A stretch of 64,000 bases of DNA. It comes from Bacillota bacterium. GTDB lineage: Bacteria; Bacillota; UBA4882; UBA8346. Made by a program: the position numbers and the translations under genes. The notes beneath the pieces were generated by a model. That model was not told the DNA's origin. It was given only the letters and a program-made list of their open reading frames with translations, and searched no databases. Of this stretch, positions 1 to 7,554 are shown piece by piece; the stretch's first letter is position 1, and the number at the start of each line of letters is the position of its first letter. The stretch is taken from assembly GCA_023415835.1 (NCBI GenBank), contig JAEZJK010000045.1, forward strand, positions 5,930 to 69,929, written 5' to 3'.

Positions 1-138
1 AAGCGGCATCAGATTTAAAATGGCGATTTTAAGCGGCCGGATATCCTGATGGAAAGCCCGGTCTTCATTCATCACAAAAATATTCTCACTATTAAGGGTT
101 TCGGTTGCAGGCAAGTTATTCGGAATTTTAATCGGCAT
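1..138 (-). CDS. metA: Homoserine O-acyltransferase MetA, N-terminal part only
   Basis: The first 46 codons are present and the rest lies beyond the left edge of the window. The visible N-terminus carries the family block around NIFVMNEDRAFHQDIRPLKI and the following ILNLMP, which I recognise as MetA. The enzyme acylates homoserine with succinyl- or acetyl-CoA in the first committed step of methionine synthesis; the acyl donor cannot be told from this part. An ATG at 136-138 is preceded by GAGGAGG at 149-155. The gene lies directly behind an S-box and its terminator, so it should be induced when SAM is low. Confidence 0.9.
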   Translation of the reverse strand, partial: MPIKIPNNLPATETLNSENIFVMNEDRAFHQDIRPLKIAILNLMPL

Positions 139-160
139 CTTAGTCGTTCCTCCTCGTTAG

Positions 161-193
161 TAAATAAAATCCTCTTCCCCATTGAGGAAGAGG
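161..193 (-). terminator. Intrinsic terminator of the metA S-box
   Basis: On the minus strand a hairpin (stem CCTCTTCC/GGAAGAGG, 171-193) is followed by a T-rich tail. It sits between the S-box aptamer and the metA ribosome binding site, the position of an S-box expression platform. SAM binding should favour it. Confidence 0.8.
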
Positions 194-223
194 CGCTATG
201 ATAATCATTATCATAATCCTATT

Positions 224-352
224 CCTCTCATCTCTCAGGTTACCCCATCAATCGGGTTTTCCTGCAGGAATTGGCACCAGATCCGGTTTATTAACCTTCC
301 GCCGGTTGCCGAGGGTTCATCGGGCCAGTCCCTTCCCCTCTCCAGATAAGAG
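224..352 (-). promoter_or_regulatory. SAM-I (S-box) riboswitch upstream of metA
   Basis: Read on the minus strand the element has the S-box landmarks in order: CTCTTATCTGGAGAG, the core GGCCCGATGAACCCTCGGCA, GGTGCCAATTCCTGCAG, and a closing GAGAGATGAGAGG. It lies between a sigma-A promoter and a terminator upstream of metA. Known S-boxes bind S-adenosylmethionine and terminate transcription of methionine genes. Confidence 0.95.
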
Positions 353-385
353 CGCTTGGTTACTTGTTATATCTATATGTTTTAA

Positions 386-414
386 ATTATAAGAAATTCT
401 ATTTTTTTAGTCAA
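386..414 (-). promoter_or_regulatory. Sigma-A promoter of the metA S-box transcript
   Basis: The minus strand reads TTGACT (409-414), a 17-nt spacer, then TATAAT (386-391). It is about 35 nt upstream of the S-box and has the same -35, spacing and -10 as the promoter of the metI S-box, so metA can be transcribed independently of metIC. Confidence 0.8.
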
Positions 415-449
415 GATTAAAATAACTGATCAAATTATAGCTAAATTAA

Positions 450-1574
450 TTATTGATTTAAATCATTTATCAAATCCTCCGGCTCTTCTAGCCCCACCGA
501 TAGCCGGATCAGGTTATCGGTAATGCCCAAACACTCCCGTTCCTTTAATGGTATCGCCGCATGGGACATTCGCGCCGGATAGGAAAGAATCGATTCCACC
601 CCACCCAGGCTAACCGCTACTGACCACCGCTTAACTCGTTCCATGATCCGGCGCGCCCTTTCCACCGTATCGGTTTTGAAAGATAGGACCGCTCCAAACC
701 CTGACGCCTGGGACTTATGTATATCGTGACCCGGATGGTCCGGAAGGCCGGGATAATAAAGGTCAACCACCCATGGCTGTCGCTTCAACCATTCGGCGAT
801 CTCCAAAGCCGATTGTTGTTGTATTTCCATTCTCGCCCGGAGTGTTTTGATCCCCCGCAGCAATAACCAACTATCCTGAGGACCCAGGATAGCCCCGAAT
901 CCGTTTTGCACAAAGTAAATCTTAGCTGCCAGTTCTTTTGACTTGGTAATCACCGCTCCGCCGATCACATCGCTATGGCCTCCCAGGAACTTAGTAGCGC
1001 TATGAATGGCCAGATCCACCCCTAGGTCGAGTGGGTGTTGGAAATAAGGTGACATGAAGGTATTGTCGATCATTGTCAACAAATGATGCCGCTTGGCAAT
1101 TTGCACCACCCCTGCTATATCAGTGATTTTCAGCAGCGGATTGGAAGGGGTCTCTAAGAATAACACTTTGGTATTGGACTGAATTGCTTTTTTAATATTT
1201 TCTAAACGGGTCATATCCACAAAAGTTGCCTGGATGCCGAATTTGTTAAAAAAACTGCTCAAAATCCGGTAAGAGCCTCCATAAATGTCCTCGGTAGCCA
1301 CGACGTGATCGCCTTGTTCCAGGATTGACAGGGCCGAAGAGGTAGCCGCCATTCCGGAAGCGAAAGCATAAGCGTTGGCGCCATTCTCCAATGCCGCTAA
1401 TGTTCGCTCCAAAGCCTCCCGGGTCGGATTTCCGGAACGGGAGTATTCGTACTTGCCCGGATTGTCAACATCATGTTGTTGATAGGTTGACGCTTGATAA
1501 ACCGGAATACTTAAAGCCCCGGTATACGGATCAAACTCATTACCGTTATGTAAAATTAGGGTCCCATATTTCAT
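450..1574 (-). CDS. metC: Cystathionine beta-lyase (MetC-like), PLP-dependent
   Basis: This 374-residue protein belongs to the Cys/Met metabolism PLP enzyme family. It shows YSRSGNPTR near residue 44, FASGMAA at 71-77, the ETPSNPLL block at 141-148 and the PLP lysine K195 in HSATKFLGGH, ending with the LSVGLEEPEDLI family signature. Members cleave cystathionine to homocysteine (beta) or make cysteine (gamma). Its place directly after metI, three bases away and under the same S-box, favours the beta-lyase role as in the B. subtilis metIC pair. The start ATG has AGGAGGAAAC upstream. Gamma-lyase activity cannot be excluded from sequence. Confidence 0.85.
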   Translation of the reverse strand: MKYGTLILHNGNEFDPYTGALSIPVYQASTYQQHDVDNPGKYEYSRSGNPTREALERTLAALENGANAYAFASGMAATSSALSILEQGDHVVATEDIYGGSYRILSSFFNKFGIQATFVDMTRLENIKKAIQSNTKVLFLETPSNPLLKITDIAGVVQIAKRHHLLTMIDNTFMSPYFQHPLDLGVDLAIHSATKFLGGHSDVIGGAVITKSKELAAKIYFVQNGFGAILGPQDSWLLLRGIKTLRARMEIQQQSALEIAEWLKRQPWVVDLYYPGLPDHPGHDIHKSQASGFGAVLSFKTDTVERARRIMERVKRWSVAVSLGGVESILSYPARMSHAAIPLKERECLGITDNLIRLSVGLEEPEDLINDLNQ

Positions 1575-1577
1575 AAT

Positions 1578-2723
1578 TTAGTTTCCTCCTTCAATTGCTT
1601 GGCCTAAGTCCTGGATTAGATCGTCCACATCTTCAATCCCAACCGATAGCCGGATCAAATCTTCAGTTACACCAATCCGCTCCCGTATTTTGGGAGGAAT
1701 ATCCCCATGGGTTTGTTTGACCGGGTAGGTGATTAGGGTTTCAACTCCGCCCAAACTTTCAGCATAAGTAATGATTTTCACCCGGTTAATAATCCCAGTA
1801 ACCGTATTCGCATCTTGCATTCTAAACGACAACACCGCCCCAAAACCGCGGCTTTGCTTGCCCTGTATTTCAAAGCCAGGATGCTCGGGAAGCCCCGGAT
1901 AATAAACCTGTTTTACTTTTGGGTTCCGGGTTAGCCAGGCAGCGATCTTACCGGCATTCTCCTGTTGTTTTTTAATTCTTAGGGCCAGTGTTTTTATGCC
2001 CCGTAACATCAACCAGCTGTCCTGCGGTCCTAAAACCGCCCCAGCCGAGTTCTGGATAAATCCTATTTTATCGCTAAGTTCCGGGGAACGGGCAACCACG
2101 ATTCCCGACAATACATCGTTATGCCCGCCCAAATACTTGGTCCCGCTGTGGATCACCAGATCCGCCCCTAGTTCCAAGGGGCGTTGAAAATAAGGAGTCA
2201 TGAAGGTATTATCAACAATAATTAATATACCATTTGATTTTGCTAAAGATACCATTTCAGCCAAGTCGGTAATTTTCATCAACGGGTTGGTAGGAGTTTC
2301 AATGAAAATCGCTTTGGTTTTACCCGGAATGATTCCCCGCTTGACCGCTTCCAACTCCGAAGTGCCAATGTAGTCGGCATTAAGCCCAAATTGTTTAAAG
2401 TTCTTTTCTAATACCCGGTAGGTCCCGCCATATAAATCGTCTGAAACGATAAGGTGATCGCCGCTGGACAATAACATGAGGATCGCCGTAATCGCCGCCA
2501 TACCCGAGGCGAAAGCAAACCCCTGGTCACCCATTTCCAACTCCGCTATTACTTTTTCCAATACTTGACGGGTCGGATTGACAGTCCGCGAGTAGTCATA
2601 ACCCGTGGAAACGCCTACCGCCGGATGCCGGAAGGTAGCGGTTTGATAAATCGGGGTACTGATGGCGCCGGTTGCCTGATCGCTGCATAATCCGGCATGG
2701 GCTAAAACGGTTTCAATTCTCAT
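1578..2723 (-). CDS. metI: Cystathionine gamma-synthase / O-acetylhomoserine sulfhydrylase (MetI-like)
   Basis: This 381-residue PLP enzyme is a paralogue of the next gene. Motifs are YSRTVNPTR (44-52), FASGMAA (71-77), ETPTNPLM (142-149) and the Schiff-base lysine K196 in SGTKYLGGHND. The overall sequence closely resembles B. subtilis MetI, which condenses acyl-homoserine with cysteine, or with sulfide, in the cytoplasm. It is the first gene after a SAM riboswitch and is followed three bases later by the lyase, so the pair converts acyl-homoserine to homocysteine. The start ATG has AAAGGAGG upstream. Confidence 0.88.
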   Translation of the reverse strand: MRIETVLAHAGLCSDQATGAISTPIYQTATFRHPAVGVSTGYDYSRTVNPTRQVLEKVIAELEMGDQGFAFASGMAAITAILMLLSSGDHLIVSDDLYGGTYRVLEKNFKQFGLNADYIGTSELEAVKRGIIPGKTKAIFIETPTNPLMKITDLAEMVSLAKSNGILIIVDNTFMTPYFQRPLELGADLVIHSGTKYLGGHNDVLSGIVVARSPELSDKIGFIQNSAGAVLGPQDSWLMLRGIKTLALRIKKQQENAGKIAAWLTRNPKVKQVYYPGLPEHPGFEIQGKQSRGFGAVLSFRMQDANTVTGIINRVKIITYAESLGGVETLITYPVKQTHGDIPPKIRERIGVTEDLIRLSVGIEDVDDLIQDLGQAIEGGN

Positions 2724-2750
2724 GGCCTTTTCCTCCTTTAATATTGTTAA

Positions 2751-2782
2751 ACAAAAAAACCCCTTCCCAATGGAAAGAGGCT
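2751..2782 (-). terminator. Intrinsic terminator of the metIC S-box
   Basis: The minus strand has a stem CCTCTTTCC/GGGAAGGGG followed by a run of seven T (2752-2758). It lies between the S-box and the metI ribosome binding site, as an S-box expression platform should. Confidence 0.85.
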
Positions 2783-2800
2783 TTGATATTTATAGCTAAA

Positions 2801-2923
2801 CCTCTCTCATCTTCCGGGTCTCCCCGCCGGAATTGGCACCATATTCTTGAAGCTGCAATTCAGCTTTGCCGACAGGTTGCCGAAGGTTCATCGGGCCGTT
2901 CCCTCCCCTTCTCTGGATAAGAG
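2801..2923 (-). promoter_or_regulatory. SAM-I (S-box) riboswitch upstream of metI-metC
   Basis: Read on the minus strand it shows CTCTTATCCAGAGAAGG, GGCCCGATGAACCTTCGGCA, GGTGCCAATTCCGGCGGG and a closing GATGAGAGAGG, the ordered S-box core. It is the second S-box in under 3 kb; the two share the core but differ in variable-stem sequence, so they are separate aptamers, one per transcript. Confidence 0.95.
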
Positions 2924-2945
2924 CTTTCTTATTCAATTTGATTTA

Positions 2946-2974
2946 ATTATAAGTATTCCAATTAAATTAGTCAA
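2946..2974 (-). promoter_or_regulatory. Sigma-A promoter of the metIC transcript
   Basis: The minus strand reads TTGACT (2969-2974), a 17-nt spacer and TATAAT (2946-2951), about 22 nt before the S-box. The hexamers match those in front of the metA S-box exactly. Confidence 0.85.
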
Positions 2975-3171
2975 TATTATTTTTTAACTTTAACTTTATG
3001 CCAATTAAACCTAAAACAAGTTTAAGCGATGGCAAACATTACAAGATTCACCCTTCCAGTTTTGAACGCATTAGTTTTGCCGGTTATTAAAGCTAGATAG
3101 GTAAACTCCAGATAAAAAACTCCCCCAAATAAAAATCGGCGTTCCCCAGAACACCGAAAGCATATCATTCA

Positions 3172-3247
3172 TGGCGCGCCTGGCACGAATCGAACGTGCG
3201 GCCAACGGATTAGAAGTCCGTTGCTCTATCCCCTGAGCTACAGGCGC
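3172..3247 (-). tRNA. tRNA-Arg (anticodon TCT)
   Basis: The minus strand folds as a complete tRNA: acceptor GCGCCTG/CAGGCGC, D-arm GCTC..GAGC, anticodon stem ACGGA/TCCGT around loop CTTCTAA (anticodon TCT, reading AGA), T-arm GCACG-TTCGATT-CGTGC, discriminator G and an encoded CCA. Confidence 0.97.
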
Positions 3248-3294
3248 GTTTAACAATTTTATATTATAACACAAAAAAGGGTTATTATCAACCT

Positions 3295-3906
3295 CTATAA
3301 ATTCGTTTTATACTCAATCAATTCCTTAGTTTCGGCTTGATCGCCCCTTGAGTTGACAGCTTTAACATAGCCGATCCCCTTTACAAACCAAGTCTTTTCA
3401 ATATATGCCGTTCCATCAGGATAAACGCCTTCATATTGGACTATCAATGCCTCAAAAGTACCAACCGGCACGGTAACCTTTTCGGTTCCAATTACTTTGA
3501 CCGTTTCCCTTTCCTTTTTATCAGCCGATTCCCAATTCCAACTTATTCCCGGATCAAGTTTCGAAGCTAGCATCATTTGTTTGGGTTCTACGGCCACAAC
3601 TCCGTTAGGGCTAATCTGCTTTACCCGGAATAAGCCCTCTTCATTCAGCAGGTATACTACTTCCATCCATGGCATTTGATTAATTAACACTAAAACCCTG
3701 ATATCTTGCCCAACCTGGTTATTAACAAACACTATTTGCGAATAAACCTCATTATTCGGCAAGGTTACTTTATAAGACCAAAAACTTTCCGGTTTAAGCG
3801 GGAAGTACTCGAAGGCATCACCTCCGTTATTTGCGGCAAAGGCCGCCCAGGTGCTCGTCACTAACATTAAAACAATAATCAAAAATATAATGGAAAATTT
3901 TTTCAA
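3295..3906 (-). CDS. Predicted exported protein of unknown function
   Basis: This is a 203-residue protein with an N-terminal signal peptide: two lysines, a hydrophobic stretch (IIFLIIVLMLV) and a likely AFA cleavage site near residue 25. The mature part begins with a stretch containing FPLKPESFWSYKV and looks beta-rich, with a GTEKVTVPVGTFEALIVQYE segment. I do not recognise a named family. I chose TTG at 3904-3906 because AAGGAGG lies 8 nt upstream; the open frame continues upstream through the antisense of a tRNA gene and is not coding there. It sits between two tRNA genes. Confidence 0.75.
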   Translation of the reverse strand: MKKFSIIFLIIVLMLVTSTWAAFAANNGGDAFEYFPLKPESFWSYKVTLPNNEVYSQIVFVNNQVGQDIRVLVLINQMPWMEVVYLLNEEGLFRVKQISPNGVVAVEPKQMMLASKLDPGISWNWESADKKERETVKVIGTEKVTVPVGTFEALIVQYEGVYPDGTAYIEKTWFVKGIGYVKAVNSRGDQAETKELIEYKTNL

Positions 3907-4040
3907 GATCAAGCCCTCCTTAAAACTCCAATTTTGTAAAAGTTCTCTTCCCTTTAAAAAAATCCTTTTTAATGAAATCGCGTTAGCAGCAAACAAAAAT
4001 GCTTCCGGATTTAAACCCGGAAGCATCGATTTAAACTTAA

Positions 4041-4116
4041 TGGAGCGGGAAACGGGGTTCGAACCCGCGACATTCAGCTTGGAAGGCTGACGCTCTACCA
4101 ACTGAGCTACTCCCGC
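4041..4116 (-). tRNA. tRNA-Gly (anticodon TCC)
   Basis: The minus strand folds into a tRNA with acceptor GCGGGAG/TTCCCGC (one G-U pair), D-arm GCTC..GAGC, anticodon stem TCAGC/GCTGA around CTTCCAA (anticodon TCC), T-arm GCGGG-TTCGAAC-CCCGT, discriminator T and encoded CCA. Confidence 0.97.
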
Positions 4117-4168
4117 ATCACATGCAAAAAATATTTTAGCATAAATTACGGTCAATAGTCAAGTCAAT

Positions 4169-4669
4169 TTAGGAATAATTTTTTCCCAAAATTTGAGGCG
4201 CCCGTTTTAAAAATCCAATTTCCGTATCAAGTTGGAACCGGGCTTCCCTTAGTAAAGCGGCGGCCACTCCATCGCCTTGCCTTAGTCCGCCGCTAAAACT
4301 GCCGTCATAAATCCGCCCTAATCCGCATGAAGGGCTTTTGCTCTTTAAAATAATTAACTCGGGGTTTACGGTGGCCGCCATTTGCAGGATCGCTTCTGCC
4401 CCCTTTATAAAGGCCTCCGTATAATCAGCGCCGTCTTTATTGATAACTTTCGCTTTTCCTTCTAATACCATTCTCCCATCACCTTGGACAATCTCGGCCG
4501 GAAGACGGGGAATAGTCAATCCACCTCGGGTTTCCGGACAAATAGGTATTATGGCCCGGCCAGAGTTTAATAAGCCCATCAATTGAGGTAATGGCAATGG
4601 CTTACTGCTACCATCATAACGGCAGGGTATCCCCAACAAACAAGCGCTGATTAAAATCGGGTGATCCAA
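4169..4669 (-). CDS. DUF523 (YbbK-like) family protein
   Basis: The 166-residue product matches the DUF523 pattern: SACLLGIPCRYDG near the N-terminus, CPETRGGL, PPAEI-like RLPAEIVQGDG, KSKSPSCG and IYDGSFSGGLRQGDGVAAALL. Conserved cysteines in SACLLGIPCRY, ICPE and SPSCG suggest metal or cluster binding, but the family has no established reaction. I start at TTG 4667-4669 because GAGGAGGG is placed just before it; a longer frame begins upstream at 4711 but would put that Shine-Dalgarno inside the coding region. It follows the zinc-ribbon gene by about 60 nt and may be co-transcribed. Confidence 0.82.
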   Translation of the reverse strand: MDHPILISACLLGIPCRYDGSSKPLPLPQLMGLLNSGRAIIPICPETRGGLTIPRLPAEIVQGDGRMVLEGKAKVINKDGADYTEAFIKGAEAILQMAATVNPELIILKSKSPSCGLGRIYDGSFSGGLRQGDGVAAALLREARFQLDTEIGFLKRAPQILGKNYS

Positions 4670-4731
4670 AGTCCCTCCTCGTGCCGGAACATCTAATAAC
4701 GAAACCGGCAACTGCCGGTTCCAGATTTTTA

Positions 4732-5739
4732 TTATACTTTAAAATCTACTCTTTCAACAAGCATTTTTTGAATCTGCTCCGGATGGTCAATCCCCTTCAA
4801 TATAAAGAGCGGTACGGATTTTTGCCCGATAAGTTCCAAATTGCCAATGCCCAATAACTTTTCTAGCCAATTCTGTTTTAAAGAAATTCCGGAAACCGAC
4901 TGCCATTCAACCTCTTTTAGTTTATGTCCGTCCCCGCTAAATAAGATTGCAGACTGAACAGTGATTTGATATTCTTCGTTTATATTAAGCCCGTACCAAG
5001 TCCGATACCCATTCCATAGGACTTCCGGTTCGCTTTCGGGGCGAATTTCCGGTTCCAGATTAACTATTTCAGTGATCAATCCATTCTCCGGCAAACTACT
5101 CTCTTCAACAGTAATTTCTTCATCCTCCCGGTAACCTTCCTGACAACTTTCAGGTTCGTGGTTCGATTCAACTATCCTTTCAGGTTCAACCGCCTTCTCA
5201 TCTTTTTCAAAATCCGCCCCTGCATTATCAAGCAGATCCTGTAAAGCCTTTTCTGATTCCCGATCATCTTTAGCTTCCACAAGCGGTTCCGGTTCCCCGC
5301 TGACCCTAAATTCAATGACTTTTTCTTTTTGAGGTTCTGCTTTGGTGATTTGACGCGGCGGTTCATCATATTTGAAGTGAAATCCGTCCATACAGTTTTC
5401 AATCACCACCGGTTTAATTAATCCCTTTCCCAAATGGGATTCAGCCTGGCTCCGATGAGAACCTACATTTAAGCCTTCCTGATGAATAAATTCTACGGAA
5501 TTTTTTCCAAAAACCGAATTGATATTAGATTCCGCAATTTTTTCTAAGCCTTTCGATCCGTTTAACTTTTCTTCCGAGCAAATTACAGTATTTCCCGCCT
5601 CATCTAGCGGATCGTCTTTAATATCCGATCTAGGCCGAGATCTTTCAGTCTCTTCAACCTCGGATAGTAAATTTCCGCAACTATTACAGGTATTTATACC
5701 CTGTTCAAAATGGCTTCCGCATTCTTGGCAATATGGCAT
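4732..5739 (-). CDS. Zinc-ribbon protein with acidic linker and C-terminal PH-like domain
   Basis: The 335-residue protein begins with a zinc ribbon (C4, C7, C18, C21; CQECG and CNSCG). Residues about 30-235 are a low-complexity, strongly acidic linker rich in E, P and S. The last 90 residues (from GYRTWYGLNINEEYQ) look like a bacterial PH/GRAM-type domain with SVSGISLKQNWLEKLLGIGNLEL, the pattern seen in membrane-associated PH proteins that lack TM segments. No function is established. The start ATG follows GAGGTGA. It is divergent from the metallophosphoesterase. Confidence 0.75.
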   Translation of the reverse strand: MPYCQECGSHFEQGINTCNSCGNLLSEVEETERSRPRSDIKDDPLDEAGNTVICSEEKLNGSKGLEKIAESNINSVFGKNSVEFIHQEGLNVGSHRSQAESHLGKGLIKPVVIENCMDGFHFKYDEPPRQITKAEPQKEKVIEFRVSGEPEPLVEAKDDRESEKALQDLLDNAGADFEKDEKAVEPERIVESNHEPESCQEGYREDEEITVEESSLPENGLITEIVNLEPEIRPESEPEVLWNGYRTWYGLNINEEYQITVQSAILFSGDGHKLKEVEWQSVSGISLKQNWLEKLLGIGNLELIGQKSVPLFILKGIDHPEQIQKMLVERVDFKV

Positions 5740-5792
5740 CTTAAATCACCTCTGGAGAGGTTTTTATATATAGATATTATTAAGTTAATCAA

Positions 5793-5801
5793 ATTATACC
5801 A
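5793..5801 (-). promoter_or_regulatory. Extended -10 promoter for the zinc-ribbon gene
   Basis: The minus strand reads TG-G-TATAAT about 55 nt upstream of the zinc-ribbon ATG. No good -35 is visible, so an extended -10 promoter is the reading. Confidence 0.5.
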
Positions 5802-5841
5802 TTTTAGGAATTTGATCACTTTCAGCTTTTCAGTTGCAATA

Positions 5842-5850
5842 TGTTATAAT
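5842..5850 (+). promoter_or_regulatory. Extended -10 promoter for the metallophosphoesterase gene
   Basis: The plus strand reads TG-T-TATAAT 28 nt upstream of the ATG at 5878. It faces away from the matching element at 5793-5801, giving a compact divergent promoter pair. Confidence 0.55.
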
Positions 5851-5877
5851 AATAAAAATATTCGGGGAGCAGATCTT

Positions 5878-7272
5878 ATGCCGTCAAACATCAAAACATC
5901 AAAGCGCTCACGCGTATTAGCCCTTGTGATAATCGCTATTTTAGGTTCAGTTCTTTTTATTCAATTATTTGCCAAACTTTCATTCCAGTATGACTCCTTC
6001 TCCTTTACTTTAAAGACCAGTTTTGCGCCATCGGGCGGTACAACCATTAATGTCCCCCCGGTTGGGCAACTGTTTTTAAAAACCCATTATACTCCTTGGA
6101 AATTCATATTTACCTTGGACGCCATTGATTTTACCAAACTTGAGAAACAATTAGACTCAATTCCCGTCAAGGAACAATGGCTAACAACTTTACAACGGGA
6201 AACCCTACATGCAGTTTTGAAACTCTTTTTATTGGTGACCGTCACTGGTTTGTTAGGGGCATTTTTTACACTTTTGGCGTTTCGGGTTAAACTGTTTTCC
6301 AACCATTTTTGGTATGGGATGTTAGGATCATTAATGGTAATCTTAACATTTATCGTTACAACCGCATTGACCTATGATTCGGGCGCGGTTGAACACCCTC
6401 AATACCAGGGGGTATTGTCTTCTGCCCCTTGGGCAATGAACTTGGTTACAATGGGTTTGGATAATATTGATGTTATTGGCGACAATCTCAAAAAAATATC
6501 CCGGGATTTACCGCTGCTCTTTAAACAAGCCGGGCAAATAAAAAATATCGGCGACTTACAGTTCGATCTCGCAGCACTGCATGTCTCTGATATCCATAAT
6601 AACCCTGCCGCTTTTGAATTCATCACCGAGATGGTCAATAACTTTAAGATCGAGTTAATAATCGATACCGGCGACTTAACCGATTATGGAACGCCACTTG
6701 AAGCTGATATCATTAATCGAATCGCCCGTATCAAAATTCCATACATTTTTGTCCCCGGGAACCACGATTCCCCCTTAATAACTAGCCGGTTAAAAAAGGT
6801 TCCCTCTGTGAAAGTATTAGAACAAGGGATCATTAAAGTAAAAGGCTTGAGTATAGCCGGGCGGGCCGATCCAGCCTCACTGAGTTATAACTCCGACGTC
6901 GCTCCGGATGAAGCACTCGAAAAAGCGGCGGATGAATTGAAAATAGTGTTGCAGGGTGCAAAGCAAAACCCTGATATTGTGCTTGTCCACAACCGCCAAT
7001 TAATCACGGACATTATCGGGCAGGTACCCTTAATTTTGCACGGCCACGATCATCAATATCGTTTAACAACCGAAGGAAAAACGGTAATAAACGATACCGG
7101 GACAACCGGAGCTGCCGGCTTAAGGGGTTTAACCTTGGAAGGAGTCCCGTATAGCGCTACTGTTTTGTATTGGAAAAAGGATCAAACAGGCTCCTTAAAT
7201 TTGAAAGCCCTCGATTCAATTAAGATAAACGGAGCAGCCGGGCATCTTACTATTGAAAGGCATACTTTTTGA
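5878..7272 (+). CDS. Membrane-anchored calcineurin-like metallophosphoesterase
   Basis: The 464-residue protein has a TM helix at about 12-31, an extracytoplasmic stretch, and two further TM helices at about 112-136 and 146-165, followed by a metallophosphoesterase domain. Visible metal motifs are SDIH (D238, H240), DTGDLTD (263-269), GNHD (294-297) and a late HGHDHQ. The usual GHxH block earlier in the domain appears only as VHNRQ. Family members hydrolyse phosphomonoesters or diesters with two metal ions; the substrate is unknown. With three TM helices the catalytic domain should lie outside the membrane. The ATG at 5878 follows GGGGAG. The gene is single and ends at a strong terminator. 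Confidence 0.82.
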   Translation: MPSNIKTSKRSRVLALVIIAILGSVLFIQLFAKLSFQYDSFSFTLKTSFAPSGGTTINVPPVGQLFLKTHYTPWKFIFTLDAIDFTKLEKQLDSIPVKEQWLTTLQRETLHAVLKLFLLVTVTGLLGAFFTLLAFRVKLFSNHFWYGMLGSLMVILTFIVTTALTYDSGAVEHPQYQGVLSSAPWAMNLVTMGLDNIDVIGDNLKKISRDLPLLFKQAGQIKNIGDLQFDLAALHVSDIHNNPAAFEFITEMVNNFKIELIIDTGDLTDYGTPLEADIINRIARIKIPYIFVPGNHDSPLITSRLKKVPSVKVLEQGIIKVKGLSIAGRADPASLSYNSDVAPDEALEKAADELKIVLQGAKQNPDIVLVHNRQLITDIIGQVPLILHGHDHQYRLTTEGKTVINDTGTTGAAGLRGLTLEGVPYSATVLYWKKDQTGSLNLKALDSIKINGAAGHLTIERHTF

Positions 7273-7359
7273 CCCCCAAGGACTGAAGAATTGCTGATTA
7301 TGTTAACACTTTGAGTCCCATTGCTGGCTTTGATGATACCGATTATGCTTTATGCAGAC

Positions 7360-7394
7360 CCTGTCTATTAAGGTTTTAATAGACAGGTTTTTTT
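7360..7394 (+). terminator. Intrinsic terminator after the metallophosphoesterase gene
   Basis: A perfect 12-bp stem CCTGTCTATTAA/TTAATAGACAGG with loop GGTT is followed by seven T. Confidence 0.92.
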
Positions 7395-7497
7395 ATAAAG
7401 CATCCGCTTATCTACAACGCCTCATAAAAATGAATCATATTTCCGATATACTTATTATGAAAACCCGAAATAATTTTTGGGAGGAGTTTAAAACCTG

Positions 7498-7554
7498 ATG
7501 TTGAAATTATTCCCAACAATTATTAATTTTTTGCAAAAGGATGATTTGAAATGA
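7498..7554 (+). CDS. Possible 18-codon leader ORF upstream of the ankyrin gene
   Basis: An ATG at 7498 is preceded 11 nt upstream by GGGAGGAG and opens a frame for MLKLFPTIINFLQKDDLK, ending with TGA at 7552-7554. That stop overlaps the ATG of the ankyrin gene in ATGA. The ribosome binding site is better than the one directly in front of the ankyrin gene, so the arrangement suggests translational coupling. The peptide has no recognisable family. Confidence 0.4.
   Translation: MLKLFPTIINFLQKDDLK

Noticed and set aside
198..392. 64-residue plus-strand frame near the left edge
   Set aside because: It is antisense to the metA S-box aptamer and has no coding support.
3071..3274. 67-residue open frame on the minus strand with APVAQGIEQRTSNPL
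   Set aside because: It is the translation of tRNA-Arg and its flanks; this peptide is a familiar artefact of tRNA genes.
3907..4155. N-terminal extension of the exported protein reading GVAQLVERQPSKLNVAGSNP
   Set aside because: The extension is a translation across tRNA-Gly. A TTG with a proper ribosome binding site at 3904-3906 is the better start.
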